64,000 nt of DNA from positions 248,001 through 312,000 of the forward strand of contig NZ_JALKAN010000001.1 of assembly GCF_023015965.1 (NCBI RefSeq), read 5' to 3'. Below are positions 8,642-18,625 of the stretch, piece after piece. Both the position numbers and the translations under genes were made by a program. How positions within the stretch are numbered: the stretch's first letter is position 1; every line of letters starts with the position of its first letter. Source of the DNA: Allomuricauda sp. F6463D. Its GTDB lineage: Bacteria; Bacteroidota; Bacteroidia; Flavobacteriales; Flavobacteriaceae. The notes below the pieces were generated by a model. That model searched no databases, had not been told where the DNA came from, and saw only the letters and a list, made by a program, of their open reading frames with translations.

Positions 8642-11182
8642 ATGGGAAAAGAAAACGGAGCAGGATTTTCATGGTTGCTTAAGATGGCATGGCGAGATGG
8701 TAAGGCTAGTTATGGTAAACTTTTATTATTTGTGTTTTCCATCACCTTAGGCGTGGCAGCGGTTGTTAGTGTGCATTCATTTAGTGGGTTATTAAAAGAA
8801 AATATAGCATCGCAATCCAAAGCACTTTTAGGTGCCGACTATGTTATTGAAAGCGATAAGCCCATCAATAGCAAGGTAAAAGGTATTATTGATTCGTTGG
8901 GAGGTGCGGATGCTCGTGAAATCAACTTTTTGTCCATGGCGGCATTTCCGGGCAATGGACAAACAAAATTTGTTGAAGTTCGAGGGGTGGATGGCGGTTT
9001 TCCTTTTTACGGTGAAATCGAAACCGAGCCTTCTTCTGCCGTAGAGGGATATAAGAAAGGTCTTGCCTTGGTAGATGCCACAACAATGATTCAATTTAAC
9101 CTTAATGTAGGTGATAGCATAAAACTTGGAGCCATAACACTGCCTATAGCCGGAGCGTTGAAAACTGTTCCAGGCAGCACTTCGGTATTTGGAGCCATTG
9201 CGCCTCCAGTACTTGTGCCATATCAATATATTGATTCTACAGGGCTAGTTCAAACAGGAAGCCGTATTGACTATAAATACTATTTCCAAGCTGATGATAG
9301 TGAGGACATGGCAGTTTTGAGCGAAAAAGTAGAACCTATCCTTGATGCAGAGGATGCAGACTTGGACACCCATTTGTCCGAGGCGCGCCGGATGGGAAGA
9401 CGGTACGAAAACTTTGGTAAATTCCTCAATTTAGTTGGATTTATTGCCTTGCTCTTGGGTTGCGTAGGTATTGCCAGTGGAATGAGGATTTATGTTCAAA
9501 TGAAGTTAAGGTCCATAGCGGTACTCAAGTGTTTGGGTGCTTCAAAACGCCAGAGCTATCTAATTTTCTTTGTACAAATTGCCTGTATGGGTATTGTAGG
9601 AGGATTATTGGGTACTGGGTTGAGTTATTTTTTACAACAACTATTTCCTATTCTATTAGGAGATTTATTACCTGTGGATGTTGCTATTGGACTATCATTT
9701 CAAAGTGTTTTATTAGGTCTATCCTTAGGACTGGCCATGTCCACATTATTTGCCCTTTACCCGTTAATGAAAACATTATATGTTTCTCCTCTACAAGCTT
9801 TGCGCGTAGTAGATGAAACTAAATCTAGATCCAAAATGGCAACCACAGCGGTTGGCTTGGGGATCATACTTTTTATCTTTTGTTTTTCATATTGGCTTTT
9901 GGGGGACTTGGTACGTTCCTTATCTTTTGTTGGTGGATTGTTGGCTGTTTTTTTAATTCTTACCGCGGTCGCCCAATTTTTTATTGCGATGCTTAAAAAA
10001 TATTTTCCTAATTCGTGGGGTTTTATTGCTCGCCAGAGTCTCAAAAATTTGTTTAGACCGCAAAACCAGACCTTGGTATTGGTTCTCTCTATTGGTATAG
10101 GAACCTTTTTGATAAGCACATTATATTTTACCAAAGACATGCTATTGGAAAAAGCGGCTATTGAGGATAGTGCCAATAGTGCCAACATGATTCTTATGGA
10201 TATCCAAAGCCAACAGGTCGAAGCGGTTTCCACTACAATTGAAAATTCAGGATTATCGATTATTGACAAAATACCAATTGTAACCATGCGGGTGGAAAAC
10301 TTGAATGGTGAGCAGGTTGAGGCTATCAGAAAAGATACCACTTCCCAAGTGAGCAGATGGATATTGAATCATGAATTTAGAGTGACTTACCGGGATAGGC
10401 TTATTGAATCGGAACGCTTAATTGAAGGGAATTGGATAGGCAAAGTTAATTCGGATACCGAAATCCCGATTTCAGTTAGCAACGATTTTGCCGAAAGGGC
10501 CAAAGTCACAATTGGTGACCCGGTTTCATTTAATGTGCAAGGCAGAATAATGGATACCAGGGTCCAAAGTATTCGCGAGGTGGATTGGAGTAGGTTGCAA
10601 CCTAATTTTTCTGTGGTTTTTCCAACGGGAATACTAGAAAACGCTCCTCAATTTGGGGTGATGACAACACGGACAAAAGACGATTCAGGTTCTGCAAAGC
10701 TGCAACAACAATTGGTTAGAGAATTTCCGAATATTTCAATATTGGACCTAAAACGCATTTTAAGTCTTCTGGAAGATATACTGGGTAAGATAGGTTGGGT
10801 TATAAACTTCATGGCTTTTTTTAGCATATTTGTTGGTGTAGCCGTATTAATGGGGGCTATATATAGCAGTAAGCATCAACGGGTAAAACAAGGGGCGTTG
10901 CTCAGGACTTTGGGGGCCAAAGGGATACAAATATTAAAAATGATTGCTATTGAATACGCCGTTCTCGGGTTTTTAGGTGCTTTTATGGGAGTGTTGCTTG
11001 CGGTCCTTGGTAGTACATTACTCGCTTTTATGTTGTTTGATACGACTTTTACGCTGTCTTGGGTTCCTTTTGTCATTATTCTTCCGGCTATCACATTTTT
11101 GGTGTTTGCCCTTGGTGTTGGTAATAGTTTGGGGATAGTCAGAAACTCTCCGCTCTCTGTTTTAAAGAAAGAAAAGGAGTGA
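8642..11182 (+). CDS. FtsX-like ABC transporter permease (YbbP-like)
   Basis: Large permease of about 846 residues partnering the ATPase just upstream. Hydrophobic segments are arranged as one near the N-terminus (LLLFVFSITLGVAAVVSVHS), a central group (about 260-450) and a C-terminal group (about 725-840), with two big periplasmic domains between them. This is the duplicated FtsX/MacB-like plan of YbbP. I chose ATG at 8642, two bases after the ATPase stop. A TTG at 8636 overlapping that stop is the alternative. The gene is followed by 388 bp with no gene and no evident terminator. Confidence 0.9.
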   Translation: MGKENGAGFSWLLKMAWRDGKASYGKLLLFVFSITLGVAAVVSVHSFSGLLKENIASQSKALLGADYVIESDKPINSKVKGIIDSLGGADAREINFLSMAAFPGNGQTKFVEVRGVDGGFPFYGEIETEPSSAVEGYKKGLALVDATTMIQFNLNVGDSIKLGAITLPIAGALKTVPGSTSVFGAIAPPVLVPYQYIDSTGLVQTGSRIDYKYYFQADDSEDMAVLSEKVEPILDAEDADLDTHLSEARRMGRRYENFGKFLNLVGFIALLLGCVGIASGMRIYVQMKLRSIAVLKCLGASKRQSYLIFFVQIACMGIVGGLLGTGLSYFLQQLFPILLGDLLPVDVAIGLSFQSVLLGLSLGLAMSTLFALYPLMKTLYVSPLQALRVVDETKSRSKMATTAVGLGIILFIFCFSYWLLGDLVRSLSFVGGLLAVFLILTAVAQFFIAMLKKYFPNSWGFIARQSLKNLFRPQNQTLVLVLSIGIGTFLISTLYFTKDMLLEKAAIEDSANSANMILMDIQSQQVEAVSTTIENSGLSIIDKIPIVTMRVENLNGEQVEAIRKDTTSQVSRWILNHEFRVTYRDRLIESERLIEGNWIGKVNSDTEIPISVSNDFAERAKVTIGDPVSFNVQGRIMDTRVQSIREVDWSRLQPNFSVVFPTGILENAPQFGVMTTRTKDDSGSAKLQQQLVREFPNISILDLKRILSLLEDILGKIGWVINFMAFFSIFVGVAVLMGAIYSSKHQRVKQGALLRTLGAKGIQILKMIAIEYAVLGFLGAFMGVLLAVLGSTLLAFMLFDTTFTLSWVPFVIILPAITFLVFALGVGNSLGIVRNSPLSVLKKEKE

Positions 11183-11570
11183 CTTTAATCTCTACAATTT
11201 GTCAGCAAAGAGAATTTAAAAAATGTTTCAATATAAATGATAACTGCCTTAAAATACATTTAAGTTAAACCTGTTTGTTATTCTTTATTTTTGAAAAAAT
11301 TAAAAAAAACATATAAAAACAGATTGGTTAAAGAAATTTTTATAATTTGATAACGTTTTTTGGTAGTAATTTTATTGGTTTTTTATTAGATCGAGGAATC
11401 TAAATAACTTTCCTTTTGAAAAATCACTCTATTTTTGGGGTTTTTCATATGGCACTTTTTTATATGGACAGGGTGGTTCTTTTATAGAGTTTTAGAACGA
11501 CCCACTTGGTTGAAAAATGAAAAAGTATGTGGTTGGCGGTATACCATATACTTAAAAGAAAGGTAGAGAA
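11183..11570. other. 388-bp intergenic region upstream of the ECF sigma gene, with two hairpins
   Basis: AT-rich and without a coding frame. Two inverted repeats stand out near the sigma gene: 11471-11503 (GGGTGGTTCT against AGAACGACCC, one mismatch) and 11523-11553 (AAGTATGTGG against CCATATACTT, one G-U type pair), the second ending 17 bp before the sigma ATG. Two TAnnTTTG-like octamers, 11286-11293 and 11430-11437 (both TATTTTTG), are possible -7 elements, but neither has a well-placed -33 TTG. No terminator for the permease gene is seen. Confidence 0.5.
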
Positions 11571-12125
11571 ATGGACCAAAATAACTTTAAAGATGAAGCT
11601 TACCTTATTGGCCGGTTAAAGGACGGTTGCAAAGAAGCCTATAAACACATATTTAAGTTGTACCATAAAGAGCTATGCAATTACATGGCTGCAATCTGTG
11701 GAAATACCAAAGCTGCAGAAGATATTGCCCAGCAAACTTTTATAAAAATTTGGGATAAGCGAAGTAAATTAAATATTGGTGATAATAAATTAAAAAGATA
11801 CATCTTCAGAATCGCCTATAATCTATTCATCGATTCCCAGAGAAAAAAGAAAAAGGAAACTCAACTATTGGAAAGCCTAAAACAACAGGCGTATTCAGAA
11901 ATGATCGAAATGGATCCCTCTTTCTTCGAAGAAAGGTTGAAAAAAGTCGAAGAAGAAATAGAGAATCTTCCCGAGCAGTGTAAAAAAGTCTTTTTAATGA
12001 GTAAAAAGGAGGGGCTTAAATACCGGGAAATTTCTGAACAACTTCACATTTCAATAAAAACCGTAGAGGTACATATGGCTAAGGCCATGAAACGTCTTAG
12101 AGCGCAATTGACCATTTTCTTTTAA
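11571..12125 (+). CDS. ECF-type RNA polymerase sigma factor
   Basis: 184 residues with the two conserved ECF regions: region 2 (about 22-90; AAEDIAQQTFIKIWDKR and YIFRIAYNLFIDSQRKKK) and region 4 (about 130-180; LPEQCKKVFLMSKKEGLKYREI then HISIKTVEVHMAKAMKRLR, the DNA-binding helix-turn-helix). It belongs to the Bacteroidota SusC/D-linked ECF group. The following genes encode its FecR-type anti-sigma and a SusC with an STN signalling domain, so it is expected to switch on the 13.5-25.9 kb locus when SusC meets its ligand. It has its own 388-bp leader containing two hairpins. Confidence 0.95.
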   Translation: MDQNNFKDEAYLIGRLKDGCKEAYKHIFKLYHKELCNYMAAICGNTKAAEDIAQQTFIKIWDKRSKLNIGDNKLKRYIFRIAYNLFIDSQRKKKKETQLLESLKQQAYSEMIEMDPSFFEERLKKVEEEIENLPEQCKKVFLMSKKEGLKYREISEQLHISIKTVEVHMAKAMKRLRAQLTIFF

Positions 12126-12271
12126 CTTCTTCACACAAATTTCCATAGTAAATAGCTTCAGTATTTTGAAGTGAAAAAAGCATTTTCCACATTTTAAATG
12201 TTAAAAAAATCGAGTCAAGTAAGGGTTTTTGAAAAATACTGCGTCTTTTTTAAAGTTACAACATTTTTCAA

Positions 12272-13450
12272 ATGACCAAAATTGATATCAGAAGAATAAT
12301 TTCCCGGTATATAAACCAAGAAGCATCACAGGAAGAATTGGCTATTTTATACGAATGGGTTAGAAAGGATCATAATAGAGAAGTCTTCAAAAAATTGGTC
12401 CAAGCTGATTTTTTGGTCAACTACGAAAATAAATCTTGGGAGACCGAAGAGGCCTTTGAAAATTTTTTGCATACTATTAAGGTAAAGGAAACTCCAAAAG
12501 TAAAATTGTTGTACGCTGGCGACCAAATTTGGAAATATGCCGCTGTAATCATGATTATTCTCGGATCATCTCTCTTCTTTTTATTGAGTCAGGATAAGGA
12601 AATAGCTATTGATTCGGAGAAATACACAAATCAAATTACACTACAATTGGACAATGGTGAGACTTTAATACTGGACCCGGAATCAGATGCTACAGTCCAA
12701 AGTCAGAATGGGAGTACGGTTGTTTCTCTTGTTAAAGGAGTTTTAACCCAGAAAGACACACAAGTAGAAAAAGAAAATATAAGGAGTAATACAATACGTG
12801 TGCCCTACGGTAAAAATTTATCCATAACCCTGCATGATGGGTCTGTTGTAATGCTAAACTCTGGGTCGAGTCTTACTTACCCCTCGAGTTTTGCTGGAAT
12901 GGATATTAGGGAGGTGCAACTGGAAGGAGAAGCATTTTTTGAAGTGGCCAAAAATCCAAAGCAACCTTTTATAGTTAAAACGGAATCAATGTACACTCAA
13001 GTTTTTGGAACTGTTTTTAATGTTTCTGCCTATAAGGAAGATGGTACAAGTGAAGTGGTATTGGTAGAAGGTTCTGTAGGGGTTGGCAATCCAGGTATGG
13101 TAAATTCGGAAAGCTTAAAAATGTTGAAGCCTTCACAAAAAGCTTCAAAATTATTGGGAGATAAAAATGATTTTATTGTGGAGGATGTGAATATATCTCC
13201 ATACATATCATGGACCAAGGGTATTTTGGCTTTTGAAAATGAATCTATGGGCCAAATTATAAAAAGATTACAACGCCATTATGATATAAAGATAAATAAC
13301 AAATATGAGGCATTGGCTGATAGAAGGTTTACTGGAATGTTCGATGAAGAATCCATGGGCCATGTCCTCAACACTATTCAGGCTCACACACATTTTAGTT
13401 ACGATATAGACGGAAATACGATAACAATTAAAAAACCTAATAAAAAATAA
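12272..13450 (+). CDS. FecR-family anti-sigma factor
   Basis: Inner-membrane anti-sigma regulator, 392 residues. The N-terminal cytoplasmic anti-sigma part is about 1-85, one membrane segment lies at about 88-106 (YAAVIMIILGSSLFFLLS), then a periplasmic FecR domain (about 172-275; IRVPYGKNLSITLHDGS, LNSGSSLTYP, GEAFFEVAKNPKQPF, VFGTVFNVSAY), and a C-terminal DUF4974-like domain (about 320-392) whose fold resembles the STN domain it meets. It sits between the sigma gene and susC, the standard arrangement. ATG follows the sigma stop by 146 bp, so it may have its own promoter. Confidence 0.93.
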   Translation: MTKIDIRRIISRYINQEASQEELAILYEWVRKDHNREVFKKLVQADFLVNYENKSWETEEAFENFLHTIKVKETPKVKLLYAGDQIWKYAAVIMIILGSSLFFLLSQDKEIAIDSEKYTNQITLQLDNGETLILDPESDATVQSQNGSTVVSLVKGVLTQKDTQVEKENIRSNTIRVPYGKNLSITLHDGSVVMLNSGSSLTYPSSFAGMDIREVQLEGEAFFEVAKNPKQPFIVKTESMYTQVFGTVFNVSAYKEDGTSEVVLVEGSVGVGNPGMVNSESLKMLKPSQKASKLLGDKNDFIVEDVNISPYISWTKGILAFENESMGQIIKRLQRHYDIKINNKYEALADRRFTGMFDEESMGHVLNTIQAHTHFSYDIDGNTITIKKPNKK

Positions 13451-13511
13451 TGCCTATGATATAAAAAACCATGAATACCAAAAAACAATTACTAACTAGA
13501 CGAATTCAATT

Positions 13512-16500
13512 ATGAAAAAAACTGAAACTAGATGTGGCGTAGTACCAAAGCTAGGCCATCGATTACTTTATGGATTTTTCTTGCTCTTTATGCTTGGTCA
13601 GGTGAATGCTGCATCTTGCGCACAATATGACAAAGTTGCAAGGAGCTTTGAAAACACCAGATTAGGTGATTTATTTGCAACTATCACAGAATCAACAGGA
13701 TACAAATTTTTTTATGAGGCAACCGAGGTCAATATTGACCAAAGAGTTACTGTAAAAAAAGGAGACCTGTGTATTGAAGATTTCCTAACGGAAGTTTTTA
13801 GAGGTACAGATCTATCATTTGAGATTATTTCAAGACAAATTGTAATTAAAAAGAAGGGTGAAACCCTTCCTAACTTGGTTCCAACAAAGAAAATCAATGC
13901 AGAGAACCCACAATCCAATTTAACCGGGGTTGTTTTGGATGAAGCAGGAATACCACTTGCTGGAGCAACGATAATTGCCAAAGGGACCAGTACAGGTGCT
14001 ACCACCGATTTTGATGGAAATTTTGTGATAACCATGCCTGCAGGCGTAACGGTTATCCAAGTAACCTATATTGGTTACAAGGCCAAAGAGGTCAATGTGG
14101 CCGGGCAATCATCTATAACCGTTAACATGGAACAAGATGCAGCTGCTTTGGAAGAGGTAATTGTGGTAGGATACGGTAGCCTTGCAAAGAAAAAGGTTAC
14201 TGGCTCGGTCGTTTCCATTACTCCGGAAACCATTACCGAAGTACCAGCTTTAACACCCGAAAGCGCACTTATCGGACGAGTTACCGGTGTGCAGGTGCAA
14301 GAAGTTTCTGGTGAACCAGGAGCTGCTCCAAATATTCGAGTAAGAGGTTCGGGGTCTATATCTGCGGGTAACGACCCATTGTTTGTAGTGGATGGAATCC
14401 CAATTTCCCGTAACTTAACTTCATCCAATACGTTGGGTGGGGTAGCAAGTCAGAGGGCATCTTTTCAACCACCGACAATCAACCCATTAGCGACATTGAA
14501 CCCTAATGACATTGAATCTATTCAAGTATTGAAGGATGCCAGTGCCGCAGCAATCTATGGATCTAGAGGAGGAAACGGCGTACTGTTGATTACTACCAAA
14601 AAAGGATCTAATAGTGATGAAGGTGTCTTTTCTTTTGATTCCTATGTAAGCATGCAATCTGTTGCAAATAAGTTGGATTTGATGAATTCTCGTGAATTGA
14701 TTGATTTTACGACCGATGCGAGGAACAATGCATACCTTCAGGCTGTTCCAGGTGCTAGCGTTAATGACCCAATGGGCCCTGGAGACAGAGGTAATGTCAA
14801 TTATGAATTGCCGGAATCGTTCGTAAATTGGGATGGTACCGATACAGATTGGCAAGATGTTATGTTTAAAACTGGAGTAGTGCAGAGCTATAACTTTTCT
14901 TATGCCTCACCAGTGAGAAACAAAACCAGTTTTTATGCATCAACAGGTTATTTTTCACAAACAGGTATTATAGACAAAGCAAAGTTTGAGCGGTATTCTG
15001 TCTTGTTGAACTTAAATACCCAATTGACAGAGAAGTTGAATTTGGATTTAAGATTGGCTCCCACGGTAACTGAGAACCAGAGGGTTCCAGCAAATTCACC
15101 ATATTTTGGAACACCTCCAGGAATCGTTTACTCTGGTATTGTTCATTCGCCAACGGTAAGTCCGTACAATCCCGATGGAACAATCAACCAATTGAACAAC
15201 CAATCCTACTTAGGTGGGGGTACCACTACGGCCAGTAACCCATTGGCTATAATAGAAGCAGTGGACGATAAAATATTTCAATTCCAAACCAGGGGAAATC
15301 TTGGTTTAACGTACGATATTTCACCTGAGTTGAGTTTTAAGACTTTTGGTGGAGTTTATATCAACCTATATAATCAAGATTTCTATAGGTCCAGTACATT
15401 ATTGTACCGTAATTCCGCTGACGGAAATCCTTATGGACAAGCTTCTTCTTCTACAGAGACCAACTGGCTTTGGGAAAACACGCTTAATTGGACAAAGGAA
15501 TTTGGTGACCATTATATAGATGCAGTTATAGGTTATACAGCCCAAAAAGATAACGTATACATTAAACAAGTATTGGCCAATAATTATCCGGATGACCTTG
15601 TGCCAACCATTAGTGGTGGACAGGTATTTGGAGGTACTTCTGTACAAGAACAATGGTCTTTGTTATCTTCTTTATTTAGGGTAAACTATAGTTATAAAGA
15701 TAAATATTTGTTTACAGGAACATTTCGTTCAGATAAGTCTTCTCGATTTGGGAAAAACAACCAAACGGGATACTTCCCTTCTTTTTCAGCGGGTTGGAGA
15801 CTTAACGAAGAAGAATTTTTGGCTGATTCAGAAACAATTTCTGAACTTAAGTTACGTGTAAGTTGGGGTCAAACAGGAAACTTTGAGATTCCAAATTATG
15901 GTGCTGTAGGTTTATTGGCGCCACAGAACTACAATCTTGGTGGAAATCAAATCAATGGTCTTGTACAAAGTACAATTCCAAATCCAGATCTTACTTGGGA
16001 AAAATCTGAACAGATTGATGCAGGTATTGAGCTAGGATTGTTCAATAACAGAATTTTCCTTTTGGCAGATTATTACGATACCAAAACACGGGATTTATTG
16101 CTTAACGTAGCTATTTCCTCAGTTTCTGGATTCGAAACCACACTAAGAAACCTTGGTGAAGTGCAAAACACAGGTTTTGAAATTGGCTTGAGCACCAAGA
16201 ATTTTGTTGGGGAAGATTTTACGTGGAATACGGATATCAACTTCTCTACCAACAAAAACGAAGTGCTTTCGTTGAACGAGAGCAATGAGCCGATATACTC
16301 AACAGGTAGTGCAGGGATTAGGCACGTAACAAGAGTTGGTGACCCGATTGGTAGTTACTATGGTTATGTGGTAGATGGAGTTTATCAATCTCAAGCTGAA
16401 ATTGATGCAGCTCCTTTTGACACACAGGCACCAGACCCAGCACCAGGTGATTTTAGATTTAAGGATGTAGATGGAGATGGAGAGATAACTCCTGACGATA

Positions 16501-17036
16501 GAACGGTTACTGGTAGTTATTTCCCCGATTTTAACTGGGGTATCAACAACAGGTTGACTTATAAGAACATCGATTTCAGTTTCTTGATCCAAGGTGTTGA
16601 AGGGAATGAAATTCTTAACCTTACATCCAGACACATGAAAAACGGTGAAGCTAATTTTAATTCATACGCTGTTTTTAATGATCGTTGGGTATCGGCATCA
16701 GAACCTGGAAACGGTTCTATTCCGAGAGCGGACAGGGAATCTGGAAACCATGGAAACAATAACAGACCTTCCTCTTTTCAAGTGGAAGATGGGTCTTACG
16801 TGCGTTTGAGAAATGTAACATTGGGTTACACCTTGCCGACGGATAAGTTTTTTGGAAGCAAAATCCAAAAACTTAGGTTCTATGTTACTGGAACAAACCT
16901 CTTTACTATTACCGATTATCTTGGTTATAATCCTGAGGTTAGTAGCATTACTACGAATAGTTTGACACCTGGTGAAGATTATGGAGCATTTCCATTGGCA
17001 AAGTCTTTTACCTTGGGGGTAAACCTAAAGTTCTAA
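13512..17036 (+). CDS. SusC/RagA-type TonB-dependent receptor with STN signalling domain
   Basis: Outer-membrane, TonB-powered importer of an oligosaccharide or glycoconjugate, 1174 residues. Order of parts: long signal peptide (hydrophobic 17-32), STN domain (about 42-115), carboxypeptidase-regulatory-like domain (about 136-208), TonB-box-like segment EEVIVVGYG (214-222), plug (about 225-350, ending in IYGSRGGNGVLLITTKKG) and a beta-barrel to the end at NLKF. The STN domain shows that it signals through the adjacent FecR and ECF sigma. susD begins 17 bp downstream. The substrate is not evident from the receptor itself. Confidence 0.95.
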   Translation: MKKTETRCGVVPKLGHRLLYGFFLLFMLGQVNAASCAQYDKVARSFENTRLGDLFATITESTGYKFFYEATEVNIDQRVTVKKGDLCIEDFLTEVFRGTDLSFEIISRQIVIKKKGETLPNLVPTKKINAENPQSNLTGVVLDEAGIPLAGATIIAKGTSTGATTDFDGNFVITMPAGVTVIQVTYIGYKAKEVNVAGQSSITVNMEQDAAALEEVIVVGYGSLAKKKVTGSVVSITPETITEVPALTPESALIGRVTGVQVQEVSGEPGAAPNIRVRGSGSISAGNDPLFVVDGIPISRNLTSSNTLGGVASQRASFQPPTINPLATLNPNDIESIQVLKDASAAAIYGSRGGNGVLLITTKKGSNSDEGVFSFDSYVSMQSVANKLDLMNSRELIDFTTDARNNAYLQAVPGASVNDPMGPGDRGNVNYELPESFVNWDGTDTDWQDVMFKTGVVQSYNFSYASPVRNKTSFYASTGYFSQTGIIDKAKFERYSVLLNLNTQLTEKLNLDLRLAPTVTENQRVPANSPYFGTPPGIVYSGIVHSPTVSPYNPDGTINQLNNQSYLGGGTTTASNPLAIIEAVDDKIFQFQTRGNLGLTYDISPELSFKTFGGVYINLYNQDFYRSSTLLYRNSADGNPYGQASSSTETNWLWENTLNWTKEFGDHYIDAVIGYTAQKDNVYIKQVLANNYPDDLVPTISGGQVFGGTSVQEQWSLLSSLFRVNYSYKDKYLFTGTFRSDKSSRFGKNNQTGYFPSFSAGWRLNEEEFLADSETISELKLRVSWGQTGNFEIPNYGAVGLLAPQNYNLGGNQINGLVQSTIPNPDLTWEKSEQIDAGIELGLFNNRIFLLADYYDTKTRDLLLNVAISSVSGFETTLRNLGEVQNTGFEIGLSTKNFVGEDFTWNTDINFSTNKNEVLSLNESNEPIYSTGSAGIRHVTRVGDPIGSYYGYVVDGVYQSQAEIDAAPFDTQAPDPAPGDFRFKDVDGDGEITPDDRTVTGSYFPDFNWGINNRLTYKNIDFSFLIQGVEGNEILNLTSRHMKNGEANFNSYAVFNDRWVSASEPGNGSIPRADRESGNHGNNNRPSSFQVEDGSYVRLRNVTLGYTLPTDKFFGSKIQKLRFYVTGTNLFTITDYLGYNPEVSSITTNSLTPGEDYGAFPLAKSFTLGVNLKF

Positions 17037-17053
17037 CCTAAAAACGGAAAAAT

Positions 17054-18433
17054 ATGAAACGAATTATATATATGATGCTATGCACGGCGCTATTTACCGG
17101 GTGTAGTGAAGACTTTACTGATCTTTCTCCAATTTCTAACAGAAATGAGGCTGATTTTTACAATACTTCAGACGATTTCGAAGCTGCCGTTAATGCCAGT
17201 TATGCTGGACTTCAGGGATCTGGGGTTTACGGCCGTGGTTATTGGACCATGTTTGAAATGAGGAGTGATAACACAGACCAGGGACCGGATGCCACTGGAT
17301 TGGCAAGACAGTATACCGAAATAAATGCATTTACCGAAGATGCATTGAACGAACAGGTAACAGCCGCTTGGAGTGAATCCTACAGTGTAATTGCAAATTG
17401 CAATGTGATTTTGGATCGTATTGAATCCATAGAATTGGATGCAACGGATAAGGACCGAATTACTGGGGAAACATTGTTCATTAGATCATTGGTATACTAT
17501 CATTTAGCCATTGGTTTTGGAAATATTCCTTTGCAATTGACACCTTTTGTAGCTGGAGATGAACTAACTCAGGTTAATGAGACTACCGTGCTTGAACAAT
17601 TGGTCACAGATCTGACCACTGCTGAAGCAGGTCTACCAATTTCATATTCTGGAAGTCAAGTGGGTAAGGCCACAAAAGGAGCGGCAGCTACCTTATTGGC
17701 CAAGGTGCTATTGACCTTAGGTGATAATTCTGCGGCAGAAACCGTACTTAGAAGAATCATATCAGATTATGGTTACGATTTGTTGCCTGATTATGCAGAT
17801 TTGTGGGGCGTTCCCAATGAGAACAATGCAGAATCCATTTTCGAAATTCAGTTTATAAGTGGAGGAATAGGTCAAGGAAGTACCTTTACCAACGATTTTT
17901 CACCAAGTACCGATTTGCAAACAGGTTCTGGTTTTGGTAGAAACCGCCCTACGGCATCTATGCAGGAAGCTTATGAAGCTGGTGATTTAAGGTATGATGT
18001 TTCCATGGCGGAGACTTACGTAAACCTTGAGGGTGAAGTAGTGGAGCAGAATCATGTGAGAAAATATCAGTATGAAATGGCAATCGAAAATGACTCTGAT
18101 ATCAATTTTGTTGTATTCCGCTATGCCGATGTTCTGCTTATGTTGGCAGAGGCCTTAGGCGAAACATCGGAAAGCTATGATTTGATAAACGAGGTTAGAA
18201 ACAGAGCTGGATTAGCTGATATTGATGCATCCACACCTGGTACTTTTGAGGAAAAATTACTTCAGGAAAGAAGGGTTGAGCTCGCTTTTGAAAACCATCG
18301 TTGGGCAGACCTTAAGCGTTTCAATGCTACTGATTTAGTTGTTGATGGTGAGGATGTTGTGACCGGTACTAGGGAATATTTCTATATCCCACAAAGAGAG
18401 ATGGACATCAACCCTAACTTTGATCAGAACTAA
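17054..18433 (+). CDS. SusD/RagB-family substrate-binding lipoprotein
   Basis: Cell-surface lipoprotein lid that works with the SusC receptor encoded 17 bp upstream. Signal peptide with lipobox LFTGCSEDF (Cys17), then the SusD N-terminal helical region (FYNTSDDFEAAVNASYAGLQ), tetratricopeptide-like helices, and the RagB/SusD C-terminal part with YADVLLMLAEAL, INEVRNRAGL, LLQERRVELAFENHRWADLK and a final REMDINPNFDQN. All are hallmarks of the family. At 459 residues it is at the short end of the usual size. A 192-bp gap with no recognisable terminator follows. Confidence 0.95.
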   Translation: MKRIIYMMLCTALFTGCSEDFTDLSPISNRNEADFYNTSDDFEAAVNASYAGLQGSGVYGRGYWTMFEMRSDNTDQGPDATGLARQYTEINAFTEDALNEQVTAAWSESYSVIANCNVILDRIESIELDATDKDRITGETLFIRSLVYYHLAIGFGNIPLQLTPFVAGDELTQVNETTVLEQLVTDLTTAEAGLPISYSGSQVGKATKGAAATLLAKVLLTLGDNSAAETVLRRIISDYGYDLLPDYADLWGVPNENNAESIFEIQFISGGIGQGSTFTNDFSPSTDLQTGSGFGRNRPTASMQEAYEAGDLRYDVSMAETYVNLEGEVVEQNHVRKYQYEMAIENDSDINFVVFRYADVLLMLAEALGETSESYDLINEVRNRAGLADIDASTPGTFEEKLLQERRVELAFENHRWADLKRFNATDLVVDGEDVVTGTREYFYIPQREMDINPNFDQN

Positions 18434-18625
18434 AACATCAACGATTTTAATTTCAACCATTGAGTTAGTTTGATTATAGCGCCCAAACCATGAATTACCT
18501 ACTTATACCTATGGATTGGTAATTACTGAGAAATAGGATGTGATCGATACAGATATAGTTGCTTCAAAGGATGCAACAAGAATGGAAACAGTAATTTTTT
18601 AATAAATTAAATATCAAATAGTAAA

